Below, one piece after another: positions 48,532 to 57,842 of a stretch of DNA of 64,000 bases (within the stretch, counting starts at the first letter, position 1; every line of letters starts with the position of its first letter). The DNA lies in the NCBI GenBank assembly GCA_022376515.1, contig WTXI01000067.1, forward strand, positions 1 to 64,000, read 5' to 3'. The notes below the pieces were generated by a model that saw only the letters and a list, made by a program, of their open reading frames with translations, searched no databases and had not been told where the DNA came from. This DNA comes from Lactifluus volemus. Taxonomy: Eukaryota; Basidiomycota; Agaricomycetes; Russulales; Russulaceae. The translations under genes and the position numbers were made by a program.

Positions 48532-50456
48532 ATGCTTCGCCATCACGTGCTAGCACTTGGCCTCGAAGGCTCGAACACACGAATCGACGGTGTAACCGAA
48601 CTACTAACTAAGATGTCTCTTGCTAATCATCCAGGAACTGTACAAGACAGCAAGGCTAAGCGTCAAGAGCATCTCAAATCGTGCTTTCGTGATCTTGGCA
48701 GGTAAGCTTTTGCTTCATGCGCGGGTTCTTTGATCTCGGACTTATCATGTTTTACTTTTTGCTTCTTCAACACACAAACCAGCATCTTCGTACCGTCATG
48801 TCCTCGCTGATATCCTCCTTTCACGTGGCGCTAAGGGAGACCCATCACGAAGCGCGCTTCGCGCAAGTCGGCAGTCACGCCCAAATCGCGCGTCCAGTGG
48901 CGGCAGCCAAAACCAAGACATCGCGCACCGGCACCTCAAAACGGGACTGTCGCTACACCACATAGGAACGAGGGGAAGGAAAACACCTTACCTGGCACGA
49001 AGACGTCCCGTGGCAGGTTGAAGACACCAAAATTGCAGGAGAGCAAGACAGATGATGGTGCGTGGGCCGTTCGCATCGGGTTCGTCGTGCACTGAGCAAC
49101 GGGCCTTCTCTCCTTCGCGTTACTGCTCAGCGGATGCCCTTCACTGACCAACTCGCAGCTGCCAGGACGTGTTCCCTCTGTTATTCTGACGTAAGCGCGA
49201 TAGTTTTGGGCTCAGCCTTGGGCTTCCTTTGCTCCACAGGAAATTCTACCAAGACTCCCATCCCGCTCCCAACCTCACGAAAGGCTCTTCCCGCTGCAGT
49301 TCCAGTCCCTTCTCTGCTGGGAAAGCGGAAAGACAGTCGAAAAATGTCAAGGTAAAGCTGCTGCTGTGGATATGCTCCCACGCTACTCCGAAGAGCTTGG
49401 GGCTGGCAACGAGATGACAACGTCCCCCGCTAAGACGACCATGTCTCCCCTTGTCCTCACCCTTAAGAATGAACGGAAAGTTGCCCAAGAGAGAACAGGG
49501 ACCACCGCGGCGCCACGGAACCAACGATTCAATAATAGCGGGACAAGGTCTCCTCTGGAAGCAACAGGAACCGCTTTGCATGTGACCAGTGAACTAGAGA
49601 ATAGCGAATCTGACGACTCGGATGTACCTTTGGCAAGCAAAATGTGAGCAAAGAGCCGAGAGGACGAACCGCTGCCAGAGAAAAAGTGCCGATCGGCTAA
49701 AGCCAAGGCAGGAGATGATGCATCCAAGAAGGTATCGTCTTTGACAAAAGTGTCATGACCGACCCCCTCACTGACCTTCTCCGAAGAATCGCACGCGAGC
49801 CCGAGTCGACCCTGATAACAGCTCAGGGAAAGTGCAGGTTTCGCAGGGGAAGAATGCGCCCGCAAAGGTGCCGCGTAAACGCACGAAAGTAGGATGGACG
49901 ATACCAAAGGCGAGAAGGAGCACAAGGACGAACCACCAAAGAAGAAGCCTCGGCAGCGTGCCGCCAATCCCGCGGTGAGGTATGCCCTTTCTTCTAGACC
50001 AGTTTCTCTAATCTCTGTCTGGGAACTCACGTTGGATAGTCGCCGCCGCAGGAAGGAGGACGGGGGAATCACCAGGTCGGCGCGCGAAGCGTTGGTTGTG
50101 GCCATGGATAGAGTGCGTCTTTTTTCATCCTTTGGATATGTCGTGATGTGGGAAGTGCTGAGATCGCTTTTCATTTTTTATCCCAGCCGATGCCGTCTCC
50201 CGTAAAACAACAACAACTTGAACCTACGGCACACCGAAAACCTGTGTCAAAAGAGAAAACACCGTCACGCACCGCCACGCCGGACGCGCTCGCCGCCCCC
50301 ATGGGCTACCGTCCTTCAGTTAGACGCGTCAAGATCAACACACAGACTCTTCCGGCATTAGGTGACGTCGACGATGACGATCCTATCGATTTATTTTCTT
50401 CGGTCGTAACCAAGTCAGACACCTATTTACTTCTGATTTTTTACATGTCATCTTGA
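48532..50456 (+). CDS. Hypothetical basic, Ser/Pro-rich protein gene
   Basis: A start at 48532 (MLRHHVLALGLEGS) joins through a 43-nt intron 48592-48634 (branch CTAAC) to ELYKTARLSVKSISNRAF. A GTAAGC intron follows, then SSYRHVLADILLSRGAKG and a lysine/arginine/serine-rich body. Later exons include TPIPLPTSRKALP, LLGKRKDSRK, EPPKKKPRQRAANP, and a C-terminal exon with PSVRRVKINTQTLPALG and DDDDPIDLF ending at 50456. The clusters of basic residues (KKKPRQR) look like nuclear localisation signals. Intermediate exon borders are uncertain, and I recognise no catalytic domain. A long antisense frame at 49383-50174 mirrors this composition and is rejected. Confidence 0.45.
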
Positions 50457-50878
50457 TTTCATATTCTTTTTCTTTTTTTCGTTCAATCTACTGTCAATCT
50501 ACCAAACTGTCTCATAAGTACAACACATTTTCATTTTCTTGCAATCCGTCTATAGACCCCCTACAAGATAAAAGCACGACCGATGATTGAGGCTCATTCG
50601 TACAACTACCTAGTAAGCGAATCACTAACACAAACGCAAGATGTCCTACACAGCATCGCTCCAGCCGTTTGTAAACGTTGAGGTGGCGGCGGCCCGGGCA
50701 ATGCAGGACGGCTGCTTGACGAAGAATACGTGGGAGAGGATGAATGGGTGATTCGCGAGTACGGTGAGTGTCCTGAATGGGGCAACGTGTTTCGCGCACA
50801 GGGATGCCGAGAATTTGAGGGCGCGTGTTGGGGTCTGTAGATGAACCCGGATATGACGCTCATATGCGGCAGTGCTAC

Positions 50879-51363
50879 TGACGAGGAATCACGAGGACGC
50901 GGGAGAAAGGCTGGCGGCCGAGAACGGCGCCCAGCGTTAGGGGGTACCAAGGACGGGACAGCCAACGTCCTAGGCACCCCGAGGACCCGCCGGTGTGGAT
51001 AACGACCGCTCCCCGTTGGGGGCGATCGCCCACAGCCGTTTACCTACTATACCATTCCTTTTCTATCCTCGACACCCCTTTTATTTAGTTAGTATATTCC
51101 CCGCGCCGAGGACTTAGTCCCGCGCCCACGTTCACTACGAGCGGCCGCTCTCGAGGCCAAGATTGAGACCATTCCCTTAAACTACTAGTCCCCCTTCTTC
51201 AATTAGCAATTTCACTAGTCTATAGAACAATATATAGTAACCAGACGAGACTCCGAAAGAGTCTCGTCCTATTGTTCCCGTTCCGCGCGCACGCCTGCCC
51301 GCTCCCCCGTTTTATTGTTTGCCGCCGCTGCCACCGCTCGTTCCTCCCGATTTTTGCACACTA
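50879..51363 (+). repeat. 5' LTR of the Copia element
   Basis: Starts TGACGAGG and ends CACACTA, 485 bp. It differs from the 3' LTR at seven positions, all transitions, six of which change a CpG on one strand. The unusual TG...TA termini are supported by the exact 5-bp target duplication and by the primer binding site starting at the next base. Confidence 0.93.
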
Positions 51364-51378
51364 GGTTATGGGCCCTGC
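51364..51378 (+). promoter_or_regulatory. Primer binding site, half-tRNA initiator-Met type
   Basis: GGTTATGGGCCCTGC begins immediately after the 5' LTR. Its complement GCAGGGCCCATAACC resembles the anticodon arm of eukaryotic initiator methionine tRNA, which contains GGGCCCAUAACC or GGGCUCAUAACC. Drosophila copia and yeast Ty5 are known to prime from this internal region rather than the tRNA 3' end. Confidence 0.75.
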
Positions 51379-51464
51379 TGTTGCATCTTAAAATCAGTAC
51401 GAGAACCCTCAGAGCTTAAAAACACTTACACCTCCTCTCTCCATCAAAACCAACATCCTGTAAA

Positions 51465-52462
51465 ATGGTTGAAGGTCAGAGTACCAAAATAGTCCAGCTG
51501 GCAGCTGATGGCACAAACTGGGAAAATTACCGCGACCAAATGATGCTCGTAATCAAGTCCCATAAGTGGAAGGACCACTTGACCAATACGAAGCCGACGC
51601 AATGCTACATCGTTGGTGGCACCATAAACGGCGCCACACCCGACGAGCGATGGGAAGACGATGAAGCCGCGCTGATAAACGTAATCGTGTCGTCAATCCC
51701 CGATTCCGCATTCAACAGCATCAAAAATAAGACGACTGCGAAGGAAGTGTGGGAGGCCCTGAAGGAGCTCCACGAAACACGATCGCCGCTAGTCGCGATC
51801 GAGCTGCGGTGGCGCATCGGCACCATCAAGTGCGGGGACAACGAGAACCTCCGCACACACTTCGAAAACCTGCAAAACATGAAGGAAAAATTAGCATCCT
51901 TGGGAAGTAGCATTTCTGATCTGGAATTTGCTTACATTCTGCTCCAGTCACTTCCCCCTTCATACCAGGGAATAGTCAGCGCTATAAACGCTTCGGCTGA
52001 CTTCGCGAAGGCGACCATCGCGCCCGCGAACGTGATTCGACTCGCGATGGACGAGTACGACCGTCTCCAAGGAGACAAGACAAAACAGGACGCGGATGAA
52101 GCGTTCGCCGCGTCCTCGCAGAAAGGGAAGGGAAGAGGAAAACGACGCGATATCGAGTGCCACAATTGCAAAAAACGAGGCCATATCAAAGCCGAATGTT
52201 GGCAAAAAGGCAGGGGCCAGGAAGGCCAGTTCCCGCAACGCAGAGGCGCTGGCGCGAACACCGCGACGACAGTGGCCGAACCAAACGATATCGAGGCGTG
52301 GGCAGCTATAGAAGAAGTCAGCGACCACCCGGTTGCCGCAGCCAGCGCACCACGCACTGCCACGATCGACGCCGAGCTTTACGACTCCGGGGCGTCCACC
52401 CACATGTCCCCCTTCCACGAAAAATTCACTACATATCGAGAAATCGCGCTGCGTGCGATAAT
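51465..52462 (+). pseudogene. Copia gag and protease region, interrupted
   Basis: The frame opens at MVEGQSTKIVQLAADGTNW and contains the Copia-type gag core (EVWEALKELHET, LQSLPPSYQGIV). A CCHC zinc knuckle follows (CHNCKKRGHIKAEC), then the aspartic protease site LYDSGASTHMSP. A nested LTR enters at 52463, right after the ATAAT target site, and the frame then runs into foreign sequence. Removing the insert with one target copy would restore the original frame into the integrase region, so the ancestral product was one polyprotein. Confidence 0.9.
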
Positions 52463-53398
52463 TGTTACGGTTATGCGGGCCGTCCGGCCCATTCCTTACT
52501 GTTTTCCGTCTGATTTTCGACTTGTGTTGTGACCTAGGACCCCTTTCCTTGGCCAGCCCCCTTCTGTCTGCTTCTAGGGGCTGTGCATCGCCGTTTTGGA
52601 CGTGTATTTGACTCAGGGATCATGACTCAAATCTTGAGTCAGCGTTCTTGACTCAGATCTTGAGTCAGACGCACTGAGTCAGTTCTTGAGTCATCAGAAC
52701 TGACTCAGGTCCTTAGTCAATAGTCTTGACTTCGCTACTGTACTGTGACCTTTGTAGGATAGTCGGCTGGCCCTCTGTACGCATAAATAGGGCCCTGTAG
52801 ACGAGCTAAAGCCCCAGCTTCAGCTTCGTCTAGAATCGCAGTTCATTGTCTCCTGCTCACACTCGCATCGCATCTTCCTCCTCTCTTCTTGTGAATCCCC
52901 TCTTCGTACCTTGATCTAGGTACTTCGCGCCACGATCAGACGTCTGTGAACTTGTTCCATTTCCTTGCAACAAGTCCCCAGACGCCTGAACCCTAATACG
53001 AACGCGCTGTGAGAAGTAGTCCCCACTTCTCACCCCGCGTCCGCCCTCGAACCTTAGTTCAACCTCTCACAAGTGTCCTTGGAAGGCGAGCATCTCTTGC
53101 GTTCCAAATACACTCGCGCCCGTGTTGCAGTTGAACCTACACATCGTCATTAACTCATCTGCCACCGTCTATCCCTTTTGGGAACGGTAACTCTGACCAT
53201 CGCGTGCGCCGGTCCGCTAGTCCGCCTCGCGCGATACAGACACCCAGAGCTCGCACAGTCAAGTCTACTCCACACAGGACCTTGCCTGTACGTGCTAGAA
53301 TCGACTATTTGGTGTTGCTAGTCTTGTCCGACTCGCCACAGCAAATAGCCAACCAGAACGACGCTCACTTCGAGCCACGGTCCCTGCAAACCGTGACA
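52463..53398 (+). mobile_element. Nested solo LTR (936 bp) inside the Copia element
   Basis: The insert begins TGTTACGGTT and ends AACCGTGACA, a near-perfect 10-bp terminal inverted repeat with TG..CA ends. It is flanked by a perfect 5-bp duplication, ATAAT (52458-52462 and 53399-53403). A TATA-like ATAAATA lies at 52783-52789. No coding capacity of its own was recognised, so it is best read as a solo LTR left by recombination. A short non-autonomous element cannot be excluded. Its U3-like part holds a dense cluster of TGASTCA sites. Confidence 0.88.
52609..52707 (+). promoter_or_regulatory. Cluster of eight TGASTCA (Gcn4/AP-1-type) sites
   Basis: Perfect TGACTCA or TGAGTCA heptamers begin at 52609, 52623, 52635, 52649, 52661, 52675, 52687 and 52701, so eight occur in 99 bp, with degenerate relatives just after. 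This is the consensus for Gcn4/CPC1 and related bZIP factors. The cluster lies about 75 bp upstream of the TATA-like sequence in the solo LTR. Binding is inferred from sequence only. Confidence 0.8.
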
Positions 53399-53403
53399 AT
53401 AAT

Positions 53404-54757
53404 CGCAGCCGACAAACAGGTATTTTATGCGATAGGCGTCGGGGACCTCAAGATAGAGGTCCCTCATGGGGAGTCTTCCACTTCAGTCATCTTGAGAGAA
53501 GTCTTGCATGCTCCTGACATGGCTATGACCATAGTATCAATATCACGAATCACCAAGCTGGGAAATTCAGTCACCTTTGAAAAGGAAAGCTGCACCATCA
53601 AAAACGCGAAGGGAAAAGTCGTCGGAACCATCAAAGCGAACGTGAACGGACTCTACAGAGTCGAGCACCCCGTGACAGCCTCGGCTGCAGTCACACCCGA
53701 ACGAGTCACACTTTTCGAACTCCACCGTCGCCTGGGCCACGTCAGCGTCGACACCCTATGCTCTCTCATTCGACACAACTCCATCCAAGGAGTGGATCTT
53801 ATTGATGAAGGATCCCCCTTCACTTGTGACTCTTGTGATTATGCTAAGACGACCAGAAAAGCCATCAGACCTGAAAGAGAAGCCCCACCTGCCACCTTCT
53901 TTGGAGAAGAAGTCCACTCTGATGTGTGGGGGCCCTCTCCTGTCAACAGCCTTGGTGGGAAGTGCTACTACATTACCTTCACTGATGATTACTCTCGGTA
54001 CACCTGGACCAACACCCTCAAAGCAAAATCGGACGCCGCCGCCGCCTACAAGGAGTTCGCGGCATGGGCGCGCACGCAGCACGGCGTGACGATATGCCGT
54101 TTCCGCTCCGACCAGGGGGGCGAGTACACCAGCAACGATCTCAAGGCCTTCCTCCGGCAACGTGGGACGGAGCAACGGCTCACCACGCACGACACCCCGC
54201 AGCACAACGGCATTGCGGAGTCGCTCAACTGGCGCCTCATGGAACGCGTCCGCGCCCTCCTCCACCAGTCCGGCCTCCCCAAATCTCTATGGGGCGAGGC
54301 ACTCCAGCATGCCACCTGGCTGAAGAACCGGACGTCCACACGCGCGCTAGGCGCGATCACCCCCTTCGAACGCCTCCACGGACACAAGCCAAATTTGGCC
54401 GGCGTTCCGGAATGGGGCCAGCGGGTGTGGGTCAAAAGCTTCAAGGGCTCGAAACTAGATGCCCGGGCCTTGCAAGCACGATGGGTAGGCTATGATAAAG
54501 AGAGCCCCCATGCCCACAGGATATATTGGCCAGAGAAGCACTCCATCACAGCTGAGAGAGATGTAAAGTTCACCACTGACACAGTGACAGTGTACATCCC
54601 CTCACAACCTCAAGTACAAGTCCAGAACAAAGTCGTAGCCCCGAAAAGTCAGCCCAGCACCATCCCGACGCCGGCGCTCCGGAACCCGACCCGACCTCGG
54701 AACAGCCAGAAAACGACGCCGAGGCCCCGGACCAAGCGGCAGAAGACGACTATGTGA
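53404..54757 (+). pseudogene. Copia integrase region
   Basis: The sequence resumes with the end of the protease region and the zinc-binding HRRLGHVSVDTL...CDSCDYAK motif. The integrase core follows with all three acidic residues in context: HSDVWGP, RSDQGGEY and NGIAESLNW. The GKG-like C-terminal part (WGQRVWVK, LQARWVGYD) follows. The frame ends at 54757 in TKRQKTTM, where a neighbouring frame continues with a proline-rich linker, so a frameshift lies near 54740. Confidence 0.9.
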
Positions 54758-54957
54758 TGCCGTCGCCGATCACACCACCGGAGCCAGCACCACCACCGCC
54801 ACAGCCACCCCGAGCGCCGAAGAAAGTGAAGCCGCCCCCGCAAATACGATCCGAGCCGCCGCGCCGATTGGCATGAATAGCGAAGCTGTCGCAGGGCGAG
54901 CAGGCCACCAGAGAAGAAGATGCCCCAGAAACCAGCCTCCAAGGGCACGCGCGCCGG

Positions 54958-56733
54958 GTGACATTATCCCAGCGCGGAACAGACTCAGCTAACAAGTCTT
55001 TTGTCACAGCCCCTGAAGAACCTAGCTATGCAGAGATGGCATTTCATGTAGAGATCGATATGACGATGACCGTGGCAGCGCACGACGCAAACGGCGACCC
55101 GCGCTCCGTCTCCGAGGCGCGATCCTGCCCCGACTGGCCCGAGTGGCAGCGCGCGATGGAACGCGAGATCGAGACGCTCGAACGCGCGGGCACCTGGGAC
55201 ACAGTTCCCCGCCCTGAAGGCAAAAACGTCGTCGGCAGCAAGTGGGTCTTCCGACTCAAGCGTAAGGCCGACGGCGCGATCGACAAATACAAGGCGCGCC
55301 TTGTCGCGCGCGGGTTCACACAGATTTACGGCGTCGACTACTTCGACACCTTCTCCCCAGTTGCGAAACTAGCCAGCATTCGCACCATCCTCGCGATCGC
55401 TGCGCGCTACGACTGGGACATAGACACTTTTGATTTTAATAGCGCTTACTTAAATGGTGAGCTGGGGGAGGAGGAAGAGATCTATATGCAGGAACCCCCG
55501 GGCTTCGAGGAGAGCAGCGGCAGTGTGAAACGGCTGCGGAAGTCCCTCTATGGGCTCAAGCAGGCCGGGCGTCGATGGTACGACACCCTCATGCGCGCGC
55601 TCAATGACCTCGGCCTCCGCGTCATGCAATCCGACCCGGGCGTTTTCCGAGCGCAGGAGAAGGACGACGTCCTAATCCTCGCGGTCCATGTCGACGACTG
55701 CATCATTACGAGCAGCTCTAGCGAGCTCATGCAACGGTACAAGGTGCAGCTGAACGCGCACTACGCCCTCACCGACTTGGGGCCGATCAGTTGGCTCCTC
55801 GGGATCCGAGTCACCCGAGACCGTGCCGCGCACACCATCTCGCTCTCGCAATCAGAATACATCAAGTCTATTGTTGCAAGATATGGGCTGGGTGATGCCA
55901 AGGCTCAGAGCTCACCCATGATCCCAAACATACTTTATTCCAAAGATGATTGCCCTGCTGATGAGACAGAGGCAGCCCATATGCGAAAAACACCATATCG
56001 AGAGGCAATCGGAAGCCTCATGTACGCCGCAGTCGCCACGTGCCCCGACATCGCGTTCGCGATCTCGACCCTCTCCCAATTTCTCGAGAACCCGGGGGAG
56101 CTGCATTGGGACGCGGTGAAGCGCGTCCTGCGCTACCTATCGGGCACGCGACACCTCGAGCTCACCTACGGCAGTGAGCAGCACGACCTCATCGGATACA
56201 CGGACGCAGACGGCGCATCGCAGCCGCACCGCCACGCCATATCGGGCTACGCGTTCCTTATCGATGGAGGGGCGATCTCGTGGCGATCTCGCAAGCAGGA
56301 GATCGTCACCCTGTCCACCGCGGAAGCAGAATACGTGGCGGCGACCCACGCTGCGAAGGAAGCAGTGTGGCTTCGCCGCCTCAAAGGAGAGTTGCTAACT
56401 CCTTTCGAAAATCCAACCATAATCTACTGTGATAATCAGGCAGCCCTCAAGATTGCCACTGATGATAACTATCGAGCCAGAACAAAGCACATAGACATTC
56501 GTTACCACTACATCCGACAAGTCATCAACATGGGGGAGCTATCCATCACCTACTGCCCCACCGACGACATAACGGCCGACATCCTCACGAAGGCGCTACC
56601 GGCCTGGAGGATCACGCGGCACGCTGCCGGACTCGGTCTGTTGCAGGCCCTCAACGGCGCTCGCGGGGGAGTGACGAGGAATCACGAGGACGTGGGAGAA
56701 AGGCTGGCGGCCGAGAACGGCGCCCAGCATTAG
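54958..56733 (+). pseudogene. Copia reverse transcriptase and RNase H region
   Basis: Reverse transcriptase motifs are clear: WQRAMEREIETL, KWVFRLKRKADG, KARLVARGFTQ, NSAYLNGEL, KSLYGLKQAGRRWYD and the catalytic box HVDDC (usually YVDD). RNase H follows with GYTDADGASQ, SWRSRKQEIVTLSTAEAEYVA and HIDIRYHYIR. The reading frame is open to 56733, running into the 3' LTR. It is separated from the integrase frame by a frameshift and a stop in the linker (54740-54960). That lesion, not RT itself, appears to disable the element. Confidence 0.92.
56662..56671 (+). other. Polypurine tract of the Copia element
   Basis: The purine run GGGGGAG directly precedes the 3' LTR at 56672, the expected place for plus-strand DNA priming. 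Confidence 0.7.
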
Positions 56734-57156
56734 GGGGTACCAAGGACGGGACAGCCAACGTCTTAGGCACCCCGAGGACCCACCGGTGTGGATAACGACC
56801 GCTCCCCGTTGGGGGCGATCGCCCACAGCCGTTTACCTACTATACCATTCCTTTTCTATCCTCGACACCCCTTTTATTTAGTTAGTATATTCCCCGCGCC
56901 GAGGACTTAGTCCCGCGCCCACGTTCACTACGAGTGGCCGCTCTCGAGGCCAAGATCGAGACCATTCCCTTAAACTACTAGTCCCCCTTCTTCAATTAGC
57001 AATTTCACTAGTCTATAGAACAATATATAGTAACCAGACGAGACTCCGAAAGAGTCTCGTCCTATTGTTCCCGTTCCGTGCGCACGCCTGCCCGCTCCCC
57101 CGTTTTATTGTTTGCCGCCGCTGCCACCGCTCGTTCCTCCCGATTTTTGCACACTA
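56672..57156 (+). repeat. 3' LTR of the Copia element
   Basis: 485 bp, the same length as the 5' LTR, with 7 differences (about 1.4 percent). It ends CACACTA and is followed by the target duplication GCTAC. Confidence 0.93.
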
Positions 57157-57282
57157 GCTACATCCGAATCGATATGGGGATAGGGAGCGCAAATGGAAAT
57201 GGTGTATGTGCCAAGACGGCCATTGAATGCTTGAGGCGTGAAAGACACTTGGGACTTTCAGAAGTCGCATTGGCGGTCGAAG

Positions 57283-57741
57283 CTATCGGAAACATGAAGA
57301 AATGGTGTCAGACGAGATGCAAGACGTACCTGGCATTAGGCGCGGTTCTATTCCCTCCCACATCAAGGACTTAGACATGTCATTCGCCAAAAGTACGTGT
57401 GGATCTGTAGGGTCGTAAGATGATGCTTCAAACATTGGAGATGCACACTGGACATGCACCTCAAACCTACTATCCATAGCCAAAATCATCCTTGATTTCC
57501 TCAATTCCACATAGTCTGCTTGGAATAGTGGGCATATCCAGGCATCTATCCTTTGCTCTAAATGCCCCTGTATGACAAGATATGTGAAAGTATGCCTCGA
57601 GTCAACGGAGAGGAGCCGTGAATGTGTGGCTGTTGTGTGGTCTGAGCAGGTCACGGGATTTTCCTCGCTTCGACGGGTAGTCGCGTGACTTGCATATGGA
57701 CCGCTTGCGATGGGAACAGTACAGTTCTTCATAAGCTTCAT
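57283..57741 (-). pseudogene. K-family ORF, copy K2
   Basis: Homologue of the ORF at 43170-43670 within the second copy of the 2.9-kb duplication. ATHSRLLSVDSRHTFTY, AWICPLFQADYVELRKSRM, DPHVLLANDMSKSLMWEG and the CISSD end are shared. It lacks the GLRIDTTKKAPVTRIGHTEE part of K1 (internal deletion around 57560), so one of the two differs from the ancestral state. Function unknown. Confidence 0.4.
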
Positions 57742-57842
57742 TCGTTGACTACTGTACTAGTACAGTAGTCTGGGGGCGTCGGTTATCTCGTACGCCATAA
57801 CAGTAAATATCGATTTCTAAACAGGCGTGTCAACAGTCAAAG

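Larger units (their letters stand above)
50874..57161 (+). mobile_element. Full-length Ty1/copia LTR retrotransposon with 5-bp target duplication
   Basis: Two 485-bp LTRs (50879-51363 and 56672-57156) flank gag and pol regions. The element is bordered by a perfect 5-bp target duplication, GCTAC, at 50874-50878 and 57157-57161. Gene order protease-integrase-reverse transcriptase-RNase H places it in Ty1/copia. Pol is interrupted by a 936-bp nested LTR and by frame disruption between 54740 and 54960, so it is unlikely to move by itself. It inserted into an inverted copy of the decayed K-family DNA: the host sequence reads continuously across the site when compared with 47190-47230. Confidence 0.95.

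Noticed and set aside
49383..50174. 263-codon minus-strand open frame
   Set aside because: It mirrors the basic Ser/Pro-rich plus-strand gene, has no recognisable domain, and its Ser/Leu-rich composition is what antisense of Lys/Glu/Ser codons gives.
52600..52740. Regularly spaced short repeats resembling a CRISPR-like or satellite array
   Set aside because: The repeated unit is only the 7-bp palindrome-like TGASTCA with variable spacing inside an LTR; a transcription factor site cluster is the better explanation.
53756..54444. Minus-strand open frames over the integrase region
   Set aside because: GC-rich antisense shadows of the Copia integrase, which is unambiguous on the plus strand.
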